The translations under genes and the position numbers were made by a program. A stretch of DNA of 64,000 bases from the NCBI GenBank assembly GCA_024509875.1, contig JAMPIV010000305.1:248001-312000 (forward strand). Direction: 5' to 3'. Below the pieces are notes generated by a model that saw only the letters and a program-made list of their open reading frames with translations, did no database searches and was not told the origin of the DNA. Origin of the DNA: Oreohelix idahoensis (lineage: Eukaryota > Mollusca > Gastropoda > Stylommatophora > Oreohelicidae). Below, piece by piece: positions 10,942 through 22,084 of the stretch (its first letter is position 1; each line of letters starts with the position of its first letter).

Positions 10942-13900
10942 TTATGAATCATGTGGGCATCTAGACAAAATATCTGCCATCACATTTTCTGACCCACGGA
11001 TAGCTCGCACCGAAAAATGAAATGGCTGTAGAGCAATCGCGTATCGCGTTGATCTCGCGCTCTTCAGATTTTTACTCTGAATAGCCGTAAGAGCTTTCTG
11101 GTCAGTTTCCACAATGAAATGCGCGCCCAGAAGAAATCTTTGCAGTTTAAGGATTGACCAAACCATAGCCAATAATTCACGGTCTAGGACCGAGTAATTC
11201 TTCTCTGCGGCATTTAATTTCCGAGAAATATACATCACAGGATGCAGAGTTCCAGAGTACTCTTGCATTAGTGCAGCTCCAATCCCGGTGGATGAAGCGT
11301 CACTACGAAGAATAAATGTCTTATCCTTAGAAGGCAATACTAGGATAGGTGAAGTAGAAAACATAGTTTTAACCTTATCCAAAGAGGATTGACATTCTTG
11401 AGTCCAATGGACTACATTAGGAGACCCTTTCTTTAGCAAGGAAGAAAGAGGTGACATAATGGAGGACAGATTCGGAATGAATCGTCCATAAAATTGTATT
11501 AGACCTAAGAGACTTCGTACTTGCTTTTTAGTCTTAGGAATAGAAATGTTAAGTATCTTACTTGTATTATGGTCTTCTGTTTTTAGGAACCCATGACCAA
11601 CACGGTGTCCTAAGAAAGATATTTCGCTAAAACCAATACATGCTTTCGATGGTTTCGCTGTCAGGTTATGCTCGCGTAAGATAGACAATAGTTCATTTAT
11701 ACCATTATAGTGATCGTTCCAAGTATCACTGAAAAGACAGATGTCATCAAGATACGCAATGACATCTGAGCGATGAGATAGGATTCGACGCATCATGCGT
11801 ACAAATGTTGCAGGGGCGTTCATAAGACCGAAAGGCATGAAATTCCATTGGAATAGACCCCTAGGCGTCGAAAAAGCAGTAAACGGTTTGGCGTGTTCGG
11901 ATAGTGGAACTTGCCAATATCCCTTAGACAAATCGAGTTTAGTAAAGAAGTGAGAATTCGATAGTCTCGTAAGTAGCTCTTCTAGTAAAGGCATAGGTTC
12001 AGCATCAAATTTAGTCACTTGATTCAATTTGCGATAATCCACGCAAAGACGTATGTTATTGTCTTTTTTCCGTACTATAACCATCGGCGAAGAATATGCT
12101 GATGTGGATGGTTCAATAATTTTTAACTCTATCATCTCATCTAACTCTTTCTCTACCTGTGCTTGAAAATGTATCGGGATAGGATACGGTCTGACTCTTA
12201 TAGGACTATGGTCAGTAAGAATAATGTCATGTTGAATGACATCCGTTTGACCAGGAATGTCAGTAAGGACATCCTGAAATTGTTCTAACATAGTAGAAAC
12301 TTGTTTCTGCTCTCCTGGAGATAATTCTGGAGAAATTGCAACATCTTTCCATGATTCATTAGAGTGAAGAGGAATCATTGGAAAAGGTAAATTTACATCC
12401 GAGAAACTCGTTTCCTCATCCTGTATTACTGACAGAGATGAGTACTGTCCATGTTGGACTGGAAAATCGTCCGTTGCCTGGAAAACAGGTTGTAAATAAT
12501 CAGGACGTTCATGGAATTCCGTGAGCATGTTGATGTGGAAGGTTTTACGCTTCCCGTCAATATCGACGATATAGTCAACATCGGAAACTTTTGATATTAT
12601 ATCGTACGGACCTTTCCAAGAAATGAGAAGTCTATTTTCCCTACAAGGTAGCAAGACAAATGCTTTGTCACCTGGACAAAGTTGACGCAAACATCTCTTT
12701 TTATTGGCAAATTCCCTTGCCTTCTGTTTCGCAAATTCAGAAGAAGCAGTTGCCAATTTGCATGCTTCAATAATCTTGTGTCTAAGTGCGATGACATATT
12801 CATAAGAGGATTTTGTGTCATCGACAATATTATCAGCAGTTATAAGATCATGAAGTAAGGACATAGGACCTCGCGGTTTCGCGCCAAAGACAAGTTCAAA
12901 GGGAGAAAATCCTGTATGTTCGTTGGCGACCTCTCTATATGCAAAGAGAGCCGCGGGTAAAACCCTATCCCAATCCTGAGGATGATCTTCTGTTATCTTA
13001 CCTAGTAGGTTTTTCAGAGTTCTATTCAAACGTTCCACCATCCCATTGGACATAGGATGATAAATACTACTCAGCGATCTCTCTATCTTCAGAGTCGACA
13101 TTACTTGAGACATGGTATCCGATATGAGTTGGGTACCATGGTCGGATAATATTTCTGCTGGAAATCCCAGACGAGAAAATATTAACCAAAGAGCATCTGC
13201 GACATCAGCAGTAGTTATGCTCTTTAGAGGAACAGCCTCCGGCCAACGTGTGCACATATCAACACACGTCAAAATAAATTGGTGTCCTCTAGCAGACTTT
13301 ATCTTAAATGGACCAATGATGTCTATCGCCATTTTTTGAAATGGCCGAATGGGAATGTCTGCAGCCTGAATAGGTGCATCATGGCGTGGACCTCTGGATT
13401 TAATCTCTTGACATACTTTACAAGATCGACAATAGATTCGTATGTCCTTATTCACAGCAGGCCAAAAGAAAGATTGAAGAACTCTAGCTTTAGTACGGGA
13501 AAAACCCATATGTCCAGCACACTGCGAATCATGAGCGTGCTGTAAGATTTTAACTCTCATATTTTTAGGCACAAGGATTTGAGAATGAATGGACTTAGCG
13601 GAGTCTTGTACCATACGTACAAGTACGCCATTCTTCATCGTAATCCAAGATTTACGATTTGTATCCTTATTCGGATCACCTTTTGTTGCCAGAGTAAAGA
13701 ATTTCTTTAGAGTAGGATCATCTTCCTGCTGTTTGATAAAGGAATCGTGGGAAATCTCCAAGGGATCATCTTGGATCTGCGCATCATTATCTTCAGAATG
13801 TGAAGATTGTGGCATATTAAGAGCTTGAGCCCTAGTGATTACTGCATTAGCAGATTGCATATTAACATTTTCCCAATTAGAAATTTGCTGTGGAGTGCAT

Positions 13901-16035
13901 TCTTTCACTCCATGAATGCGACCGATGATAAGATCAGCGATCGGATTCGGCAAGAGACATGCTTGCACCTCTCCTGTAAAGAAAGGCGTAGCAATATTGA
14001 TAATGGCAGTGGAGTACTTCTCCAATGTGCCACCAAATGTTACACATTTGACTATATTGCCTGTAGCTCGAGAAGGATTTACGAGTGATTGCCTCACTCC
14101 AATGGTAGTGCACCCCGAATCGAAAAGAATTGATACCGGAGTACCATCTATTAGGCCCCTATTAAAGACAAGAGCACCCCTTCCATTATGCGCAATTGAC
14201 GCATGGAGAGCGGGAAGCGGGTGACCGCAGCTTAAAGTAGAAACTGTGGTTGGATCGAATAATGTTTTGCATTGCGAACACTCAGATGCTCTAGCAAAAT
14301 CGAAAGCGGAATTTGCTACACTATTGGAGTCTTTTTTATCATTATTCTGATTATCCGTGTCGTGGAACTCCTGTTGTGCAGAGTTAGCCTGGTAATACGA
14401 TTTACCATGTCTTTTGTGTTGTGATCTACCTCGGTTATAATTGTCTCTATAATTATTATTGCCTCTGTTATAACCCCTATTTGGGTTTGAATCATAATAT
14501 TCATGATCATAATCATCACGCTCATTATATTGAGTATCCCTGTAATATTGTTTCTTTTGTCTCCATGAAGCACTTGGGTAGTTCCTATAGCTACTCCCTT
14601 TTCGAGAATTTCTAACATTATGGGTACCCCTCGCGTGTCGAGGACTATCAGCCCGATTCCAGTTCTTCAAAGAAGAACCCTGATTTGAGTGGTTATCTTG
14701 GTTTTGATATTTATTCCAATTAACTTTTTTATCAAATTTATTTTTAGCTCCTTGGAATTTGTGTGAGTAATTCTGATTATATTCTGTTGCCGAAGCAACT
14801 GGCATACTCTCTTTAATGTTAGAGTTACTAAGAATCATGTCAGGGTGTGCCGTGGCATACTGGTCACAATATTCTTCCATTTGCTTTATTGTACTAGGTT
14901 TACGCTCATGTAAGAACTCTAGGAATGATTTATTTACAGAAGACATGACCTTGTCTCTTAGCAATAAATCCGTAAGACCATCAAATGTTTTCTCTGTTTT
15001 GGATAATTCAATCCATCGTGAAAGTGTAATTCGTGCTTTTGAGATGAATTCTGAGAATTCTACACCTACCTCAGGTCTCATTGTTTTAAACAAAAGACGA
15101 TAACCTTCCTCAGACAGCTGATATCTCTTTATCAAAGCTGCCCTAACAGCATCATAATTATCTTTGTCGGCCTCTTCAACAAAATATAACTTACTCAGAG
15201 ACTCCCCTTTTAGATTTTCAGACAACTGATTCACATACTGTGATTTGTCAACATTATGAGATCGACAAGCCCGTTCAAATCTAGAAAGCCAAAATGTTAT
15301 GTCATCACTGGTAGGGTTAAACGCTGGTACCTTGACCTTGTACACAAAGGGTTTACCATTACCACCAGATGCCTGATTAACATTACTCATACATGTCAAT
15401 TTTAATTTCTCTAATTCAAACTCATGTTCTCTTATTGCTTTTCTCTCTTCAGCTTCTCTATCTAATCTTCTCTGTTCTGCAGCAGCTTCTAATTTTTTCT
15501 GTTCTGCAGCAGCAGCAACTTCTAATTTTTTCTGTTCTGCAGCAGCTTCTAATTTTTTCTGTTCTGCAGCAGCAGCAACTTCTAATTTTTTCTGTTCTGC
15601 AGCAGCTTCTAATTTTTTCTGTTCTGCAGCAGCAGCAACTTCTAATTTTTTCTGTTCTGCAGCAGCTTCTAATTTTTTCTGTTCTGCATCAGCTTCTAAT
15701 TTCTTCTGTTCTGCATCAAATCTCCTTTCCTCCACTTGCATCTGCAATTTCTTAAGTTCAGCAGCAGTATCAGCTTCTTTTTCTAATCTTTTTTCTTCAG
15801 CTAGAGCTTTCCTTTCTTCTGCAGCAGCTTTATTTTCTTCTATTTGAAGTTTTCTCTCCTCAGCCGCAGCTTTTTTTTCCTCAGCAGCAGCTTTTCTCTC
15901 TTCAGCAGCAGCAGCAATTTTTTTCTCTTCTGCAGCTAATGCTTTGTCATATTGAGCAACAGCCCATTGTTCTAAGTCTTTCCCAGTCTTATCAAAAGAT
16001 TTTCCCAGTGCAATAAAATAATCTAATGTAGACAT
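10942..16035 (-). CDS. Gag-Pol polyprotein of Ty3-type element B1
   Basis: A single frame of 1697 codons. In order: a charged coiled coil (about 1-215) with an Ala/Gln/Lys repeat; a Gag core (about 225-400); an Asn/Arg/Gly/Tyr-rich basic stretch (about 430-570); CX2CX13CXH (near 585-602) in place of a CCHC knuckle; an aspartic protease with FDSG (near 639); an integrase HHCC zinc finger (near 835) and DDE core with D-35-E spacing (D near 904 and 965, E near 1000); a GPY module; then RT with YLDD (near 1430) and RNase H with SDAS (near 1578). All catalytic residues I can check are present and no stop interrupts. Integrase before RT is unusual for Ty3 elements. The start was chosen as the first ATG (MSTLDYF), shared with B2. 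Likely autonomous. Confidence 0.95.
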   Translation of the reverse strand: MSTLDYFIALGKSFDKTGKDLEQWAVAQYDKALAAEEKKIAAAAEERKAAAEEKKAAAEERKLQIEENKAAAEERKALAEEKRLEKEADTAAELKKLQMQVEERRFDAEQKKLEADAEQKKLEAAAEQKKLEVAAAAEQKKLEAAAEQKKLEVAAAAEQKKLEAAAEQKKLEVAAAAEQKKLEAAAEQRRLDREAEERKAIREHEFELEKLKLTCMSNVNQASGGNGKPFVYKVKVPAFNPTSDDITFWLSRFERACRSHNVDKSQYVNQLSENLKGESLSKLYFVEEADKDNYDAVRAALIKRYQLSEEGYRLLFKTMRPEVGVEFSEFISKARITLSRWIELSKTEKTFDGLTDLLLRDKVMSSVNKSFLEFLHERKPSTIKQMEEYCDQYATAHPDMILSNSNIKESMPVASATEYNQNYSHKFQGAKNKFDKKVNWNKYQNQDNHSNQGSSLKNWNRADSPRHARGTHNVRNSRKGSSYRNYPSASWRQKKQYYRDTQYNERDDYDHEYYDSNPNRGYNRGNNNYRDNYNRGRSQHKRHGKSYYQANSAQQEFHDTDNQNNDKKDSNSVANSAFDFARASECSQCKTLFDPTTVSTLSCGHPLPALHASIAHNGRGALVFNRGLIDGTPVSILFDSGCTTIGVRQSLVNPSRATGNIVKCVTFGGTLEKYSTAIINIATPFFTGEVQACLLPNPIADLIIGRIHGVKECTPQQISNWENVNMQSANAVITRAQALNMPQSSHSEDNDAQIQDDPLEISHDSFIKQQEDDPTLKKFFTLATKGDPNKDTNRKSWITMKNGVLVRMVQDSAKSIHSQILVPKNMRVKILQHAHDSQCAGHMGFSRTKARVLQSFFWPAVNKDIRIYCRSCKVCQEIKSRGPRHDAPIQAADIPIRPFQKMAIDIIGPFKIKSARGHQFILTCVDMCTRWPEAVPLKSITTADVADALWLIFSRLGFPAEILSDHGTQLISDTMSQVMSTLKIERSLSSIYHPMSNGMVERLNRTLKNLLGKITEDHPQDWDRVLPAALFAYREVANEHTGFSPFELVFGAKPRGPMSLLHDLITADNIVDDTKSSYEYVIALRHKIIEACKLATASSEFAKQKAREFANKKRCLRQLCPGDKAFVLLPCRENRLLISWKGPYDIISKVSDVDYIVDIDGKRKTFHINMLTEFHERPDYLQPVFQATDDFPVQHGQYSSLSVIQDEETSFSDVNLPFPMIPLHSNESWKDVAISPELSPGEQKQVSTMLEQFQDVLTDIPGQTDVIQHDIILTDHSPIRVRPYPIPIHFQAQVEKELDEMIELKIIEPSTSAYSSPMVIVRKKDNNIRLCVDYRKLNQVTKFDAEPMPLLEELLTRLSNSHFFTKLDLSKGYWQVPLSEHAKPFTAFSTPRGLFQWNFMPFGLMNAPATFVRMMRRILSHRSDVIAYLDDICLFSDTWNDHYNGINELLSILREHNLTAKPSKACIGFSEISFLGHRVGHGFLKTEDHNTSKILNISIPKTKKQVRSLLGLIQFYGRFIPNLSSIMSPLSSLLKKGSPNVVHWTQECQSSLDKVKTMFSTSPILVLPSKDKTFILRSDASSTGIGAALMQEYSGTLHPVMYISRKLNAAEKNYSVLDRELLAMVWSILKLQRFLLGAHFIVETDQKALTAIQSKNLKSARSTRYAIALQPFHFSVRAIRGSENVMADILSRCPHDS
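15480..15687 (-). repeat. 60-bp in-frame tandem repeat in B1 gag
   Basis: Three identical 60-bp units plus a partial fourth, each encoding 20 residues of an Ala-Glu-Gln-Lys-Lys-Leu coiled-coil pattern. The homologous part of B2 has no such expansion. The period preserves the frame and extends the predicted helix. Confidence 0.9.
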
Positions 16036-16210
16036 ATTGTCTTCTTAAATCAGAAACCTGAAAAAGTAAACAAATTACCCTATTTCACTTTAATGGGAGA
16101 CAAGTCTATACCATAGACTTAGTCTTAGTCCAAACTTGTATGGTTTATAATAACCAATGATAACTTGAGTACCTGTGGACAACAATAACTGTATCTCAAA
16201 TACTGTGGGG

Positions 16211-16327
16211 ACAAGCCTTACAAAGGTCTTGTATACCTCAATGTAATCAAAGATCACTTGAGTACCTGTGGAAAAAATATTTCCCTTTACCAATCACTTT
16301 GGGAGACAAGCCTTACAAAGGTCTTGT
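16211..16327 (-). promoter_or_regulatory. repeated hairpins in B1 leader
   Basis: Two identical 22-base units with arms ACAAG/CTTGT and CCTT/AAGG around a 3-base loop. A third, different hairpin (AAGTCTA/TAGACTT) lies at 16098-16120. The same 22-base unit occurs once before gag in B2 at 26367-26388. Position and conservation suggest a role in RNA packaging, dimerisation or translation; the role is inferred. Confidence 0.55.
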
Positions 16328-16577
16328 ACATTTTGTTTTATAACAATAACAATCATAAAGTACTGATCTGTACTATACTATCAGTGTATACCACTATAAC
16401 TCCTATGTCATATGTCAACTAAAGACATTACAAAGGACAAACAAGAAAAGACAATATGAACACATTTGCAGAGATCAAATTAAATTAAATAGGAGAAATG
16501 AAAAAAATGATCACAGAAACCGTGATGATAACTGCAATAATATAACAAGACAAATAACGCCACAGTGTATAAACATA

Positions 16578-16704
16578 CGCCACTAGGCGTGGTGGAAACA
16601 GCGATAGATCGATCAATTTGTTGTTGCCCTAAGACGCCACTAGGCGTACTGGCCACATACTGCTTTGCCGGTTGATGGCTAAGGATGGAAGAAGAAGAGA
16701 AGAA
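16578..16704 (+). mobile_element. short retroposon with LINE-like tail, 5'-truncated copy 3
   Basis: The last 127 bp of the unit at 3290-3624, flanked by GTATAAACATA at 16567-16577 and 16705-16715. Its 5' truncation is typical of target-primed reverse transcription. It sits in the B1 leader in the opposite orientation to B1. Confidence 0.85.
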
Positions 16705-17490
16705 GTATAAACATAAGGGTGTAAAAAACTGAAATGAAAGGAAAGATGAGACCTACAATTATACCAACAAATCAAACAAAAATAAAGAACAGAAAAAATG
16801 TTACAAATACAAATATGAAACAGTCGTCACAACTAACCAAATATTTGCAAACTATGTTGCATGCAAATTTCAATTAAGAAATTGCTCCCTATCGAACGCC
16901 AGAACAAGACCAATATCACTCGGTATTTCCTGTTCTAGTCACCTCCCATCCAGGCCCGCAACATATAAACACCTACACATATAAACAAATAACATGTAAG
17001 CATAAATAGCATATAGCATAAAATATAATTTATGTCATGAATGGAATGTGTTGCAGGTATGGTGTTGTAAAGCAGGCACAGTTTATTTTAATTCTAATAA
17101 CTTGCCACTTTATTGAGTAATAGATTTAATTCTAAACTATTACACTGTCAATTTTTCTCTTTTGAGCATATGAAGATCCAACGATGAACTATGCACTTTA
17201 TGTTCAACAACACTGTGATTCTTCTGTACGTTGAGAAATGTCAACAATACTGCTCCAGATATTTTCTACACTTGATACCACTGTCCTGTGTAATACTGTC
17301 TGTACAGCGAAAAACTGTCAACAAGCGCTGACCTAGATACAGCATCCTATCGGTAATACAGGTCAAGCTGACATCAACTGTATAGCTGTCCTACTGGTGT
17401 TGATGTGTTCAAACAAATGTTCTTTCAGCTGTAAACTGTGATTCTCAACACAAAACTGCGTAAGCTGGACCCAGGAATCTGGCTTGCCAC

Positions 17491-19386
17491 TGTAAAGTTT
17501 CTTTTCTTCTTTATTTCCCACTCTGTAAAGTGTCAGTCTGTATGCTCTGTAAGGAAGAGTGGTGTGTTGTTGAGATCAGGCATGCTCCAGTCTACCCAGC
17601 TGTAAATGGGTAACTCACCCTAGTCCTGAGTTAGGGAAGGCAAAGGCTCCAGGGGAAGCAGGCCCTAAACTTGGTCACTTCAACCGACGCAGGATGGTGT
17701 ATGTATGAAGTAGAAGTGTAGAGTGTGATTACCGCGAATGGTGTACTGTTCGTGTGCTGACCAATATAACCACTCATACACTTGTGTCTACAAGGCACCA
17801 ATGCAGACTGCTGGAATCTTTGTTTACTCAGTTTATTCAGACGTACACACTGGGACATACGAGTACATCATGGTATGTTGACATATCAATTTGTAGGTAT
17901 ACATAGCAGATCTGAAGTCATGACACATTCAGAAATAATGGGGGGGGGGGGGAGCCGCGCTAGCGTAGTGGTTACAACACCGCTCTGGCGACCGGGTGAT
18001 TCAGGATCAAACCCGGGCGACGGCATTTGAGGATTTTTCGTCGACCGGGAATTGGACTGGATTAACTCGAGACCTGGCGAGGACATTTGAAGAAGTGTCG
18101 TCGACCAGGGATTGGCGGCTCCTGAACCGACCCAGCTCTAATGGGTACCTCCGAAATCGGCGAGTATCTGCCTGAATGGCGAGGGACACCTGTCTCTGTA
18201 CAAGAAAAGGGATACTCACGTAAAATCAATGTCAGGTTAGACATTAACAATAAATAACCTGAGATTTCGCCTTGAGTATTAGCGGGCGTACGAAAAAAAA
18301 AAAAAAAAGAAATAATGGGCAGTACATCAAAAGTTCAATGTCATGATACATTAGGACCGCATCCCCCTATCTGACTAAACGCGTCAGTGAAGGCAGATCG
18401 GTAAATAACTAAAGTTACTTGACGTCCATAGTTTATAGTATATATTATGAAACCACGAAAGGGGGGGTTTCTAGCAAGATTGAGATCTCCCTGTCACTGT
18501 CCGATAATAGGATAAATAATCTGTTCTCTTGGCAGTGATCAAAACATATGATGACCGAAATCTAACATGGCTGCCTCCCTGAGTTGTCGTTCACTCATTC
18601 ATAGGAAGGAGAATATAAGCCAGAGTTAATTTATAATGGATATATAAATGATTTCATAAATGTTTCCATACAGCTCTACGGTGATCAGGTTAATTCACGT
18701 AGCCATAACCGCTGTAGGAAAGTCTGTCATCTTCGTCGATACAAAACACGACCCTAGCGATACGAAGCACAATGTTCCATCTAGGTCGAATCGACATGAG
18801 ATCATCAAAATAGGGTCTGGCAATACATGGAGTCCGAATTATACATTGTACCGTACCTTAGGAGAGTCTCTAACATAAACTATAGTAGAGATACCATCTC
18901 CTTTAGAAGAAAACCACTTCATGAATCATATTTCCTTAAGAATCTACCAGCCCTTTGAAAAGTGCGTACCCGCCATTATCACGGTACATCGGAACTCATC
19001 ACGACTTGTCAAGACAACTCATACTTCCGCTAGACCGGAATAATAAGAATCTAGTCCCGCCTACCCATCCAAAATATACAATATAGGACTGATTCTACTT
19101 GTACTAATAATATGTAATACATATGAATTCAGGCCATAAACATAATAAGCAAATTAATCTATTTTCTGGCCCTAAAAATAAGTACAAATATAAGAGCAAT
19201 ATCCGTGCGCCGGATCAATATCAAGAACGATTACTCCTATAATCAAAAGTGTGAATCAAACATGGATTATCTCGCTTTCCCCATAGACAGCATTCTCATA
19301 CACAAATGAATGAATGTCTATATTTTTCCCATATTAAATAGCCATATCGATTTTTGTAATATGTGCGTCAAAATATGCACGCAACA
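17491..19386 (-). repeat. 5' LTR of B1 with SINE insertion
   Basis: The same LTR as 9022-10540, 1896 bp long because of a SINE and its target duplication between 17931 and 18319. Outside the insertion only scattered substitutions separate the two LTRs. Confidence 0.9.
17943..18307 (+). mobile_element. tRNA-headed SINE, copy 1
   Basis: After a G run of about 13 comes GAGCCGCGCTAGCGTAGTGG, an A-box-like start, then GATCAAACCC, a B-box-like element. A central body and a GCGGGCGTACG-A(16) tail follow. The 12-bp target duplication AGAAATAATGGG is at 17931-17942 and 18308-18319. The uninterrupted LTR at 9463 shows the empty site. The minus-strand copy at 23361-33458 is the same family. Transcription by RNA polymerase III is inferred from the boxes. 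Confidence 0.9.
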
Positions 19387-19391
19387 GGTAT
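19387..19391. repeat. target-site duplication of element B1, right
   Basis: GGTAT, matching 9017-9021. Confidence 0.85.
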
Positions 19392-19690
19392 CTATTGATA
19401 TTCATTAGATTGACAGGAATTGCTAGTTGTCATTTGATAAAAGCTGATTATGCTGGGTGAGACTTATCTAAAATAGCTTTGTTCATGTAATTTAGTCTTA
19501 ACTCCTTTCTCCGTAATTCCAAGGGTAGAATTCCTAAAGCCACCTCTAGAGCTCCCATTGATATTGATCTGAATGCACCTGCTGTTGTACGTGAAGCTTG
19601 ATGCTGAGTTCTGTCTAATTTGATCTTGTTACTGTGTGCAGCAGAGTCGTATATTATACTTCCATAATCTAGTTTTCCTCTAATAAAAGA
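19392..19690 (-). pseudogene. LINE segment between RT and RNase H (continues at 7613-9021)
   Basis: The minus strand reads a frame with FIRGKLDYGSIIYDSA and GALEVALGILPLELRRKEL, the post-RT segment typical of LINEs that also carry RNase H. It ends at a TAA near 19445. It lies exactly where the N-terminal side of the LINE at 7613-9021 should resume, with B1 between them. Confidence 0.8.
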
Positions 19691-19734
19691 TTTTTAAAAA
19701 GAGAGCCAACTCTGCGATTTCCAACTGCCGAGGC

Positions 19735-19945
19735 ATTTTTAACCTGCGCAACTTGCATTCCTTCCCCCCCCCCCCCTTATCCGGGAAGGCTAGGCATCCG
19801 ATCTCACTACCAAGGAGATGGGGAGTATGATAGGACCCGCGAGTTGTGAAAAAAATTTCCATCAAATATATTCCCTGTTCTGGGAACCAGACCCGGTACC
19901 TTGAGAATTAGAGACGGACACAATACCTCCTAGCCACTCCGTTTC
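19735..19945 (-). mobile_element. possible tRNA-derived SINE
   Basis: On the minus strand, GGAGTGGCTAGGAGG (A-box-like) is followed about 40 bases later by GGTTCCCAGAAC (weakly B-box-like), then a non-tRNA body with a run of 13 Cs on the plus strand (19764-19776). No target duplication was found, so the assignment is tentative. Confidence 0.35.
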
Positions 19946-20291
19946 CAGTGGGAAGGAAATAGTGTTCATCAAGTTGAGTTTTGTCTAAATTTCTTAACAG
20001 AATGTGATCAAATTCAACGGCTGAACAAGAGCACTAAGGCCCATCACGAAAAAGAAAACATCAAAGCGAGATTTTTTATCTACGAAAGAAGAATCTCAGT
20101 CACGTTAAATGTCGACTTCCATCGGTGAGAGATACTTTTCTAAGCCTATCTAAATTTGGCACTGTGAAAACTTTGAACCAGGCTTCAAGGCTCAACTTTT
20201 CAGACATACGGTACTTTTTTAACCACATTGAAGAAAACATCAACACTACAGAAGAGCAAAACAAGAAGATAACCAATCTCGGGTGGAAAGA

Positions 20292-22020
20292 AGCTAAAGA
20301 ACATGAGGAAGGAAAAACAATGCCCTCTCAAATTTATAAAGGACAAGCAAGGCAAATTGCTTACTGCCCCGAAGGAAGTAATGGGAAGATGGAAAGAATA
20401 TTTCTCAGAACTCCTGGATGGTGAGCATGGTGAAGCATCAGAAATGATAAACACTAGCACAGAAGAGAAAACCAATGATGGTGAAGATGACATAAAGATG
20501 GAAGAACTGAAGGCAGCACTGGAGAAAATCAAGATGGGCAAAGCAGCAGGGCATGATGGTATAACACCAGAAATGGTTAAGTTCATGGGAGCATCAGGCG
20601 ACCTATTACTCTTAAGGGTTTTACAGGCAGCGTGGTACAAAGGATTGGGAGATTGCCATCATAACACCAATTTTCAAAAAGGGTGACAATCGACAGTGTG
20701 GAAACCATAGAGGCATATCCCTTCTCAGTGTCCCTGGTAAAATCTACTCTAGAATCCTAGAGCAGAGACTCCGACGCCTAGCTGAGCCACAATTGGATGA
20801 GTTCCAGTGCGGATTCCGAGCAAACCGAAGTACTCAAGACCAAACCTTCACACTCAGACAGCTGAGTGAAAAGGCCCTTGAGTATAAGAGTGAGATGCAT
20901 CTTTGTTTCATAGAATCTGGAAAAGGCGTTTGACAGGGTCCCCTGGAGCAAACTTTGGGACTGTTTGGCAAGGAAGAATATTCCAGCACCTCTGATTCAT
21001 GCTATACAGAGCTTCTACAAGTCTTGCAGAAATTATGTGAGGACAGCAAACCATAAGTCAGAAGAGTTCAGGACCACCACTGGTGTAAGACAAGGTGATA
21101 TCCTATCACCTTACCTCTTCATACTCCTTATGGACGATGTCATCAAGGCATGTAAGAAGAGAACAAAAAAGTATTCAGTGGGGTACTGGAAGATGAGACA
21201 GGTCTATATTTCGGAGCTGGCATTTGCTGATGATGTTGCCCTGATTGCTAAATCAGAGGCACATCTCCAATCCAACCTGCAAGTCTGGAAGGAAGAGCTA
21301 GAGAAGAGAGGGATGGTCATAAGCAGCTCTAAAACAAAATCCATGGTGATATCACGAGAAGAAAGAAAACATCAGATTAAGCTGGGAGAACAGGTCCTGG
21401 AGCAGGTCGACCACTTTAAATATCTCGGAGCTATTATAGACCGAAAGGGAGGCATCAAAGAAGAGTTGGCCACTCGAAAAGCAGCAGCTGGGAGACTTTT
21501 TCAGGCCATAAATCGAGGATTCCTCAGCAAGAGAGAGGTTGGTAAGAAAACGAAGATGGCTGTATACCGCTCCACCTATGTCCCAGTCTTGACATATGGA
21601 TGCGAGTCATGGGCAATGACTACAACCCATAAAAGCCAGATCCAAACCTCAGAAATGAGGTATCTGAGGAAGGTGGTTGAAGTAACAAGAAGAGACATGG
21701 TACGCAACCAGACGATACGTCAAGGCCTGAAATCTTACCCCCTGCAGACCCAAGTAGAACAGTCCCAATTAAGATGGTTTGGCCATGTCTGCAGAATGGG
21801 AGAAGATCGGATACCACGACAAGCATGGGAAACAAAGAGCCAAGGATCCAGACCGCGAGGACGACCCAGAGTCCGCTGGGAGGACAACATTAGACAATCT
21901 TTGAAGGACCGAGGACTAGAATGGAACCAGGCCAGGAGGAAGACAGCCGATAGGATAGTCTGGCGCTCTCTCTTCCAAACCTCTACACCTCACGGTAGAA
22001 GGGGAACGACTAAGTAAGTA
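20292..22020 (+). pseudogene. LINE reverse transcriptase, copy 1 of family L1x
   Basis: 5'-truncated non-LTR retrotransposon. The first frame (20303-20686) includes GKAAGHDGITPEM. A short deletion at about 20635 shifts the frame, the next part has CGFRANRSTQD, and an extra base near 20912 breaks the FIDLEKAFD motif. From 20965 a frame of 350 codons carries GVRQGDILSPYLF, the catalytic FADD, and a C-terminal part with RWFGHVCRMGEDR ending at 22017. It ends in AAGTAAGTAAG, a TAAG-type tail. The second copy at 36760-44840 shows the intact frame at both breaks. The endonuclease is missing. I did not assign the clade. Confidence 0.9.
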
Positions 22021-22084
22021 AGGGTGGAAAGAAGGAGCCTTATTTAAAAATAATGGACTCCCTAAGGACAGTAACCTTTTTTGT

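Larger units (their letters stand above)
16036..17490 (-). other. 5' leader of B1
   Basis: No gene. Three short hairpin motifs lie close to the start codon at 16098-16120, 16211-16232 and 16306-16327. A truncated retroposon copy lies at 16578-16704. Next to the 5' LTR, the minus strand reads TGGCAAGCCAGATTCCTGG, which starts with the TGG of a primer-binding site; B2 has the related TGGTGTGCCAGCTTCCTGG. I could not match these to a particular tRNA. Confidence 0.6.
9022..19386 (-). mobile_element. complete Ty3-type LTR retrotransposon B1 (integrase before RT)
   Basis: A 10.4 kb element on the minus strand bounded by LTRs at 9022-10540 (3' LTR) and 17491-19386 (5' LTR) and by GGTAT duplications. 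One ORF of 1697 codons fills 10942-16035. The gene order is Gag-protease-integrase-RT-RNase H, the order described for Gmr1-like elements of deuterostomes. The 5' LTR carries a 377-bp SINE insertion and the leader a 127-bp retroposon fragment, so the element has itself been a target. It inserted into a LINE RNase H region. Apart from the SINE, the two LTRs differ at only a few sites that I noticed. Confidence 0.93.

Noticed and set aside
15480..15687. CRISPR-like array
   Set aside because: The 60-bp repeats are contiguous, have no unique spacers and lie in a coding frame.
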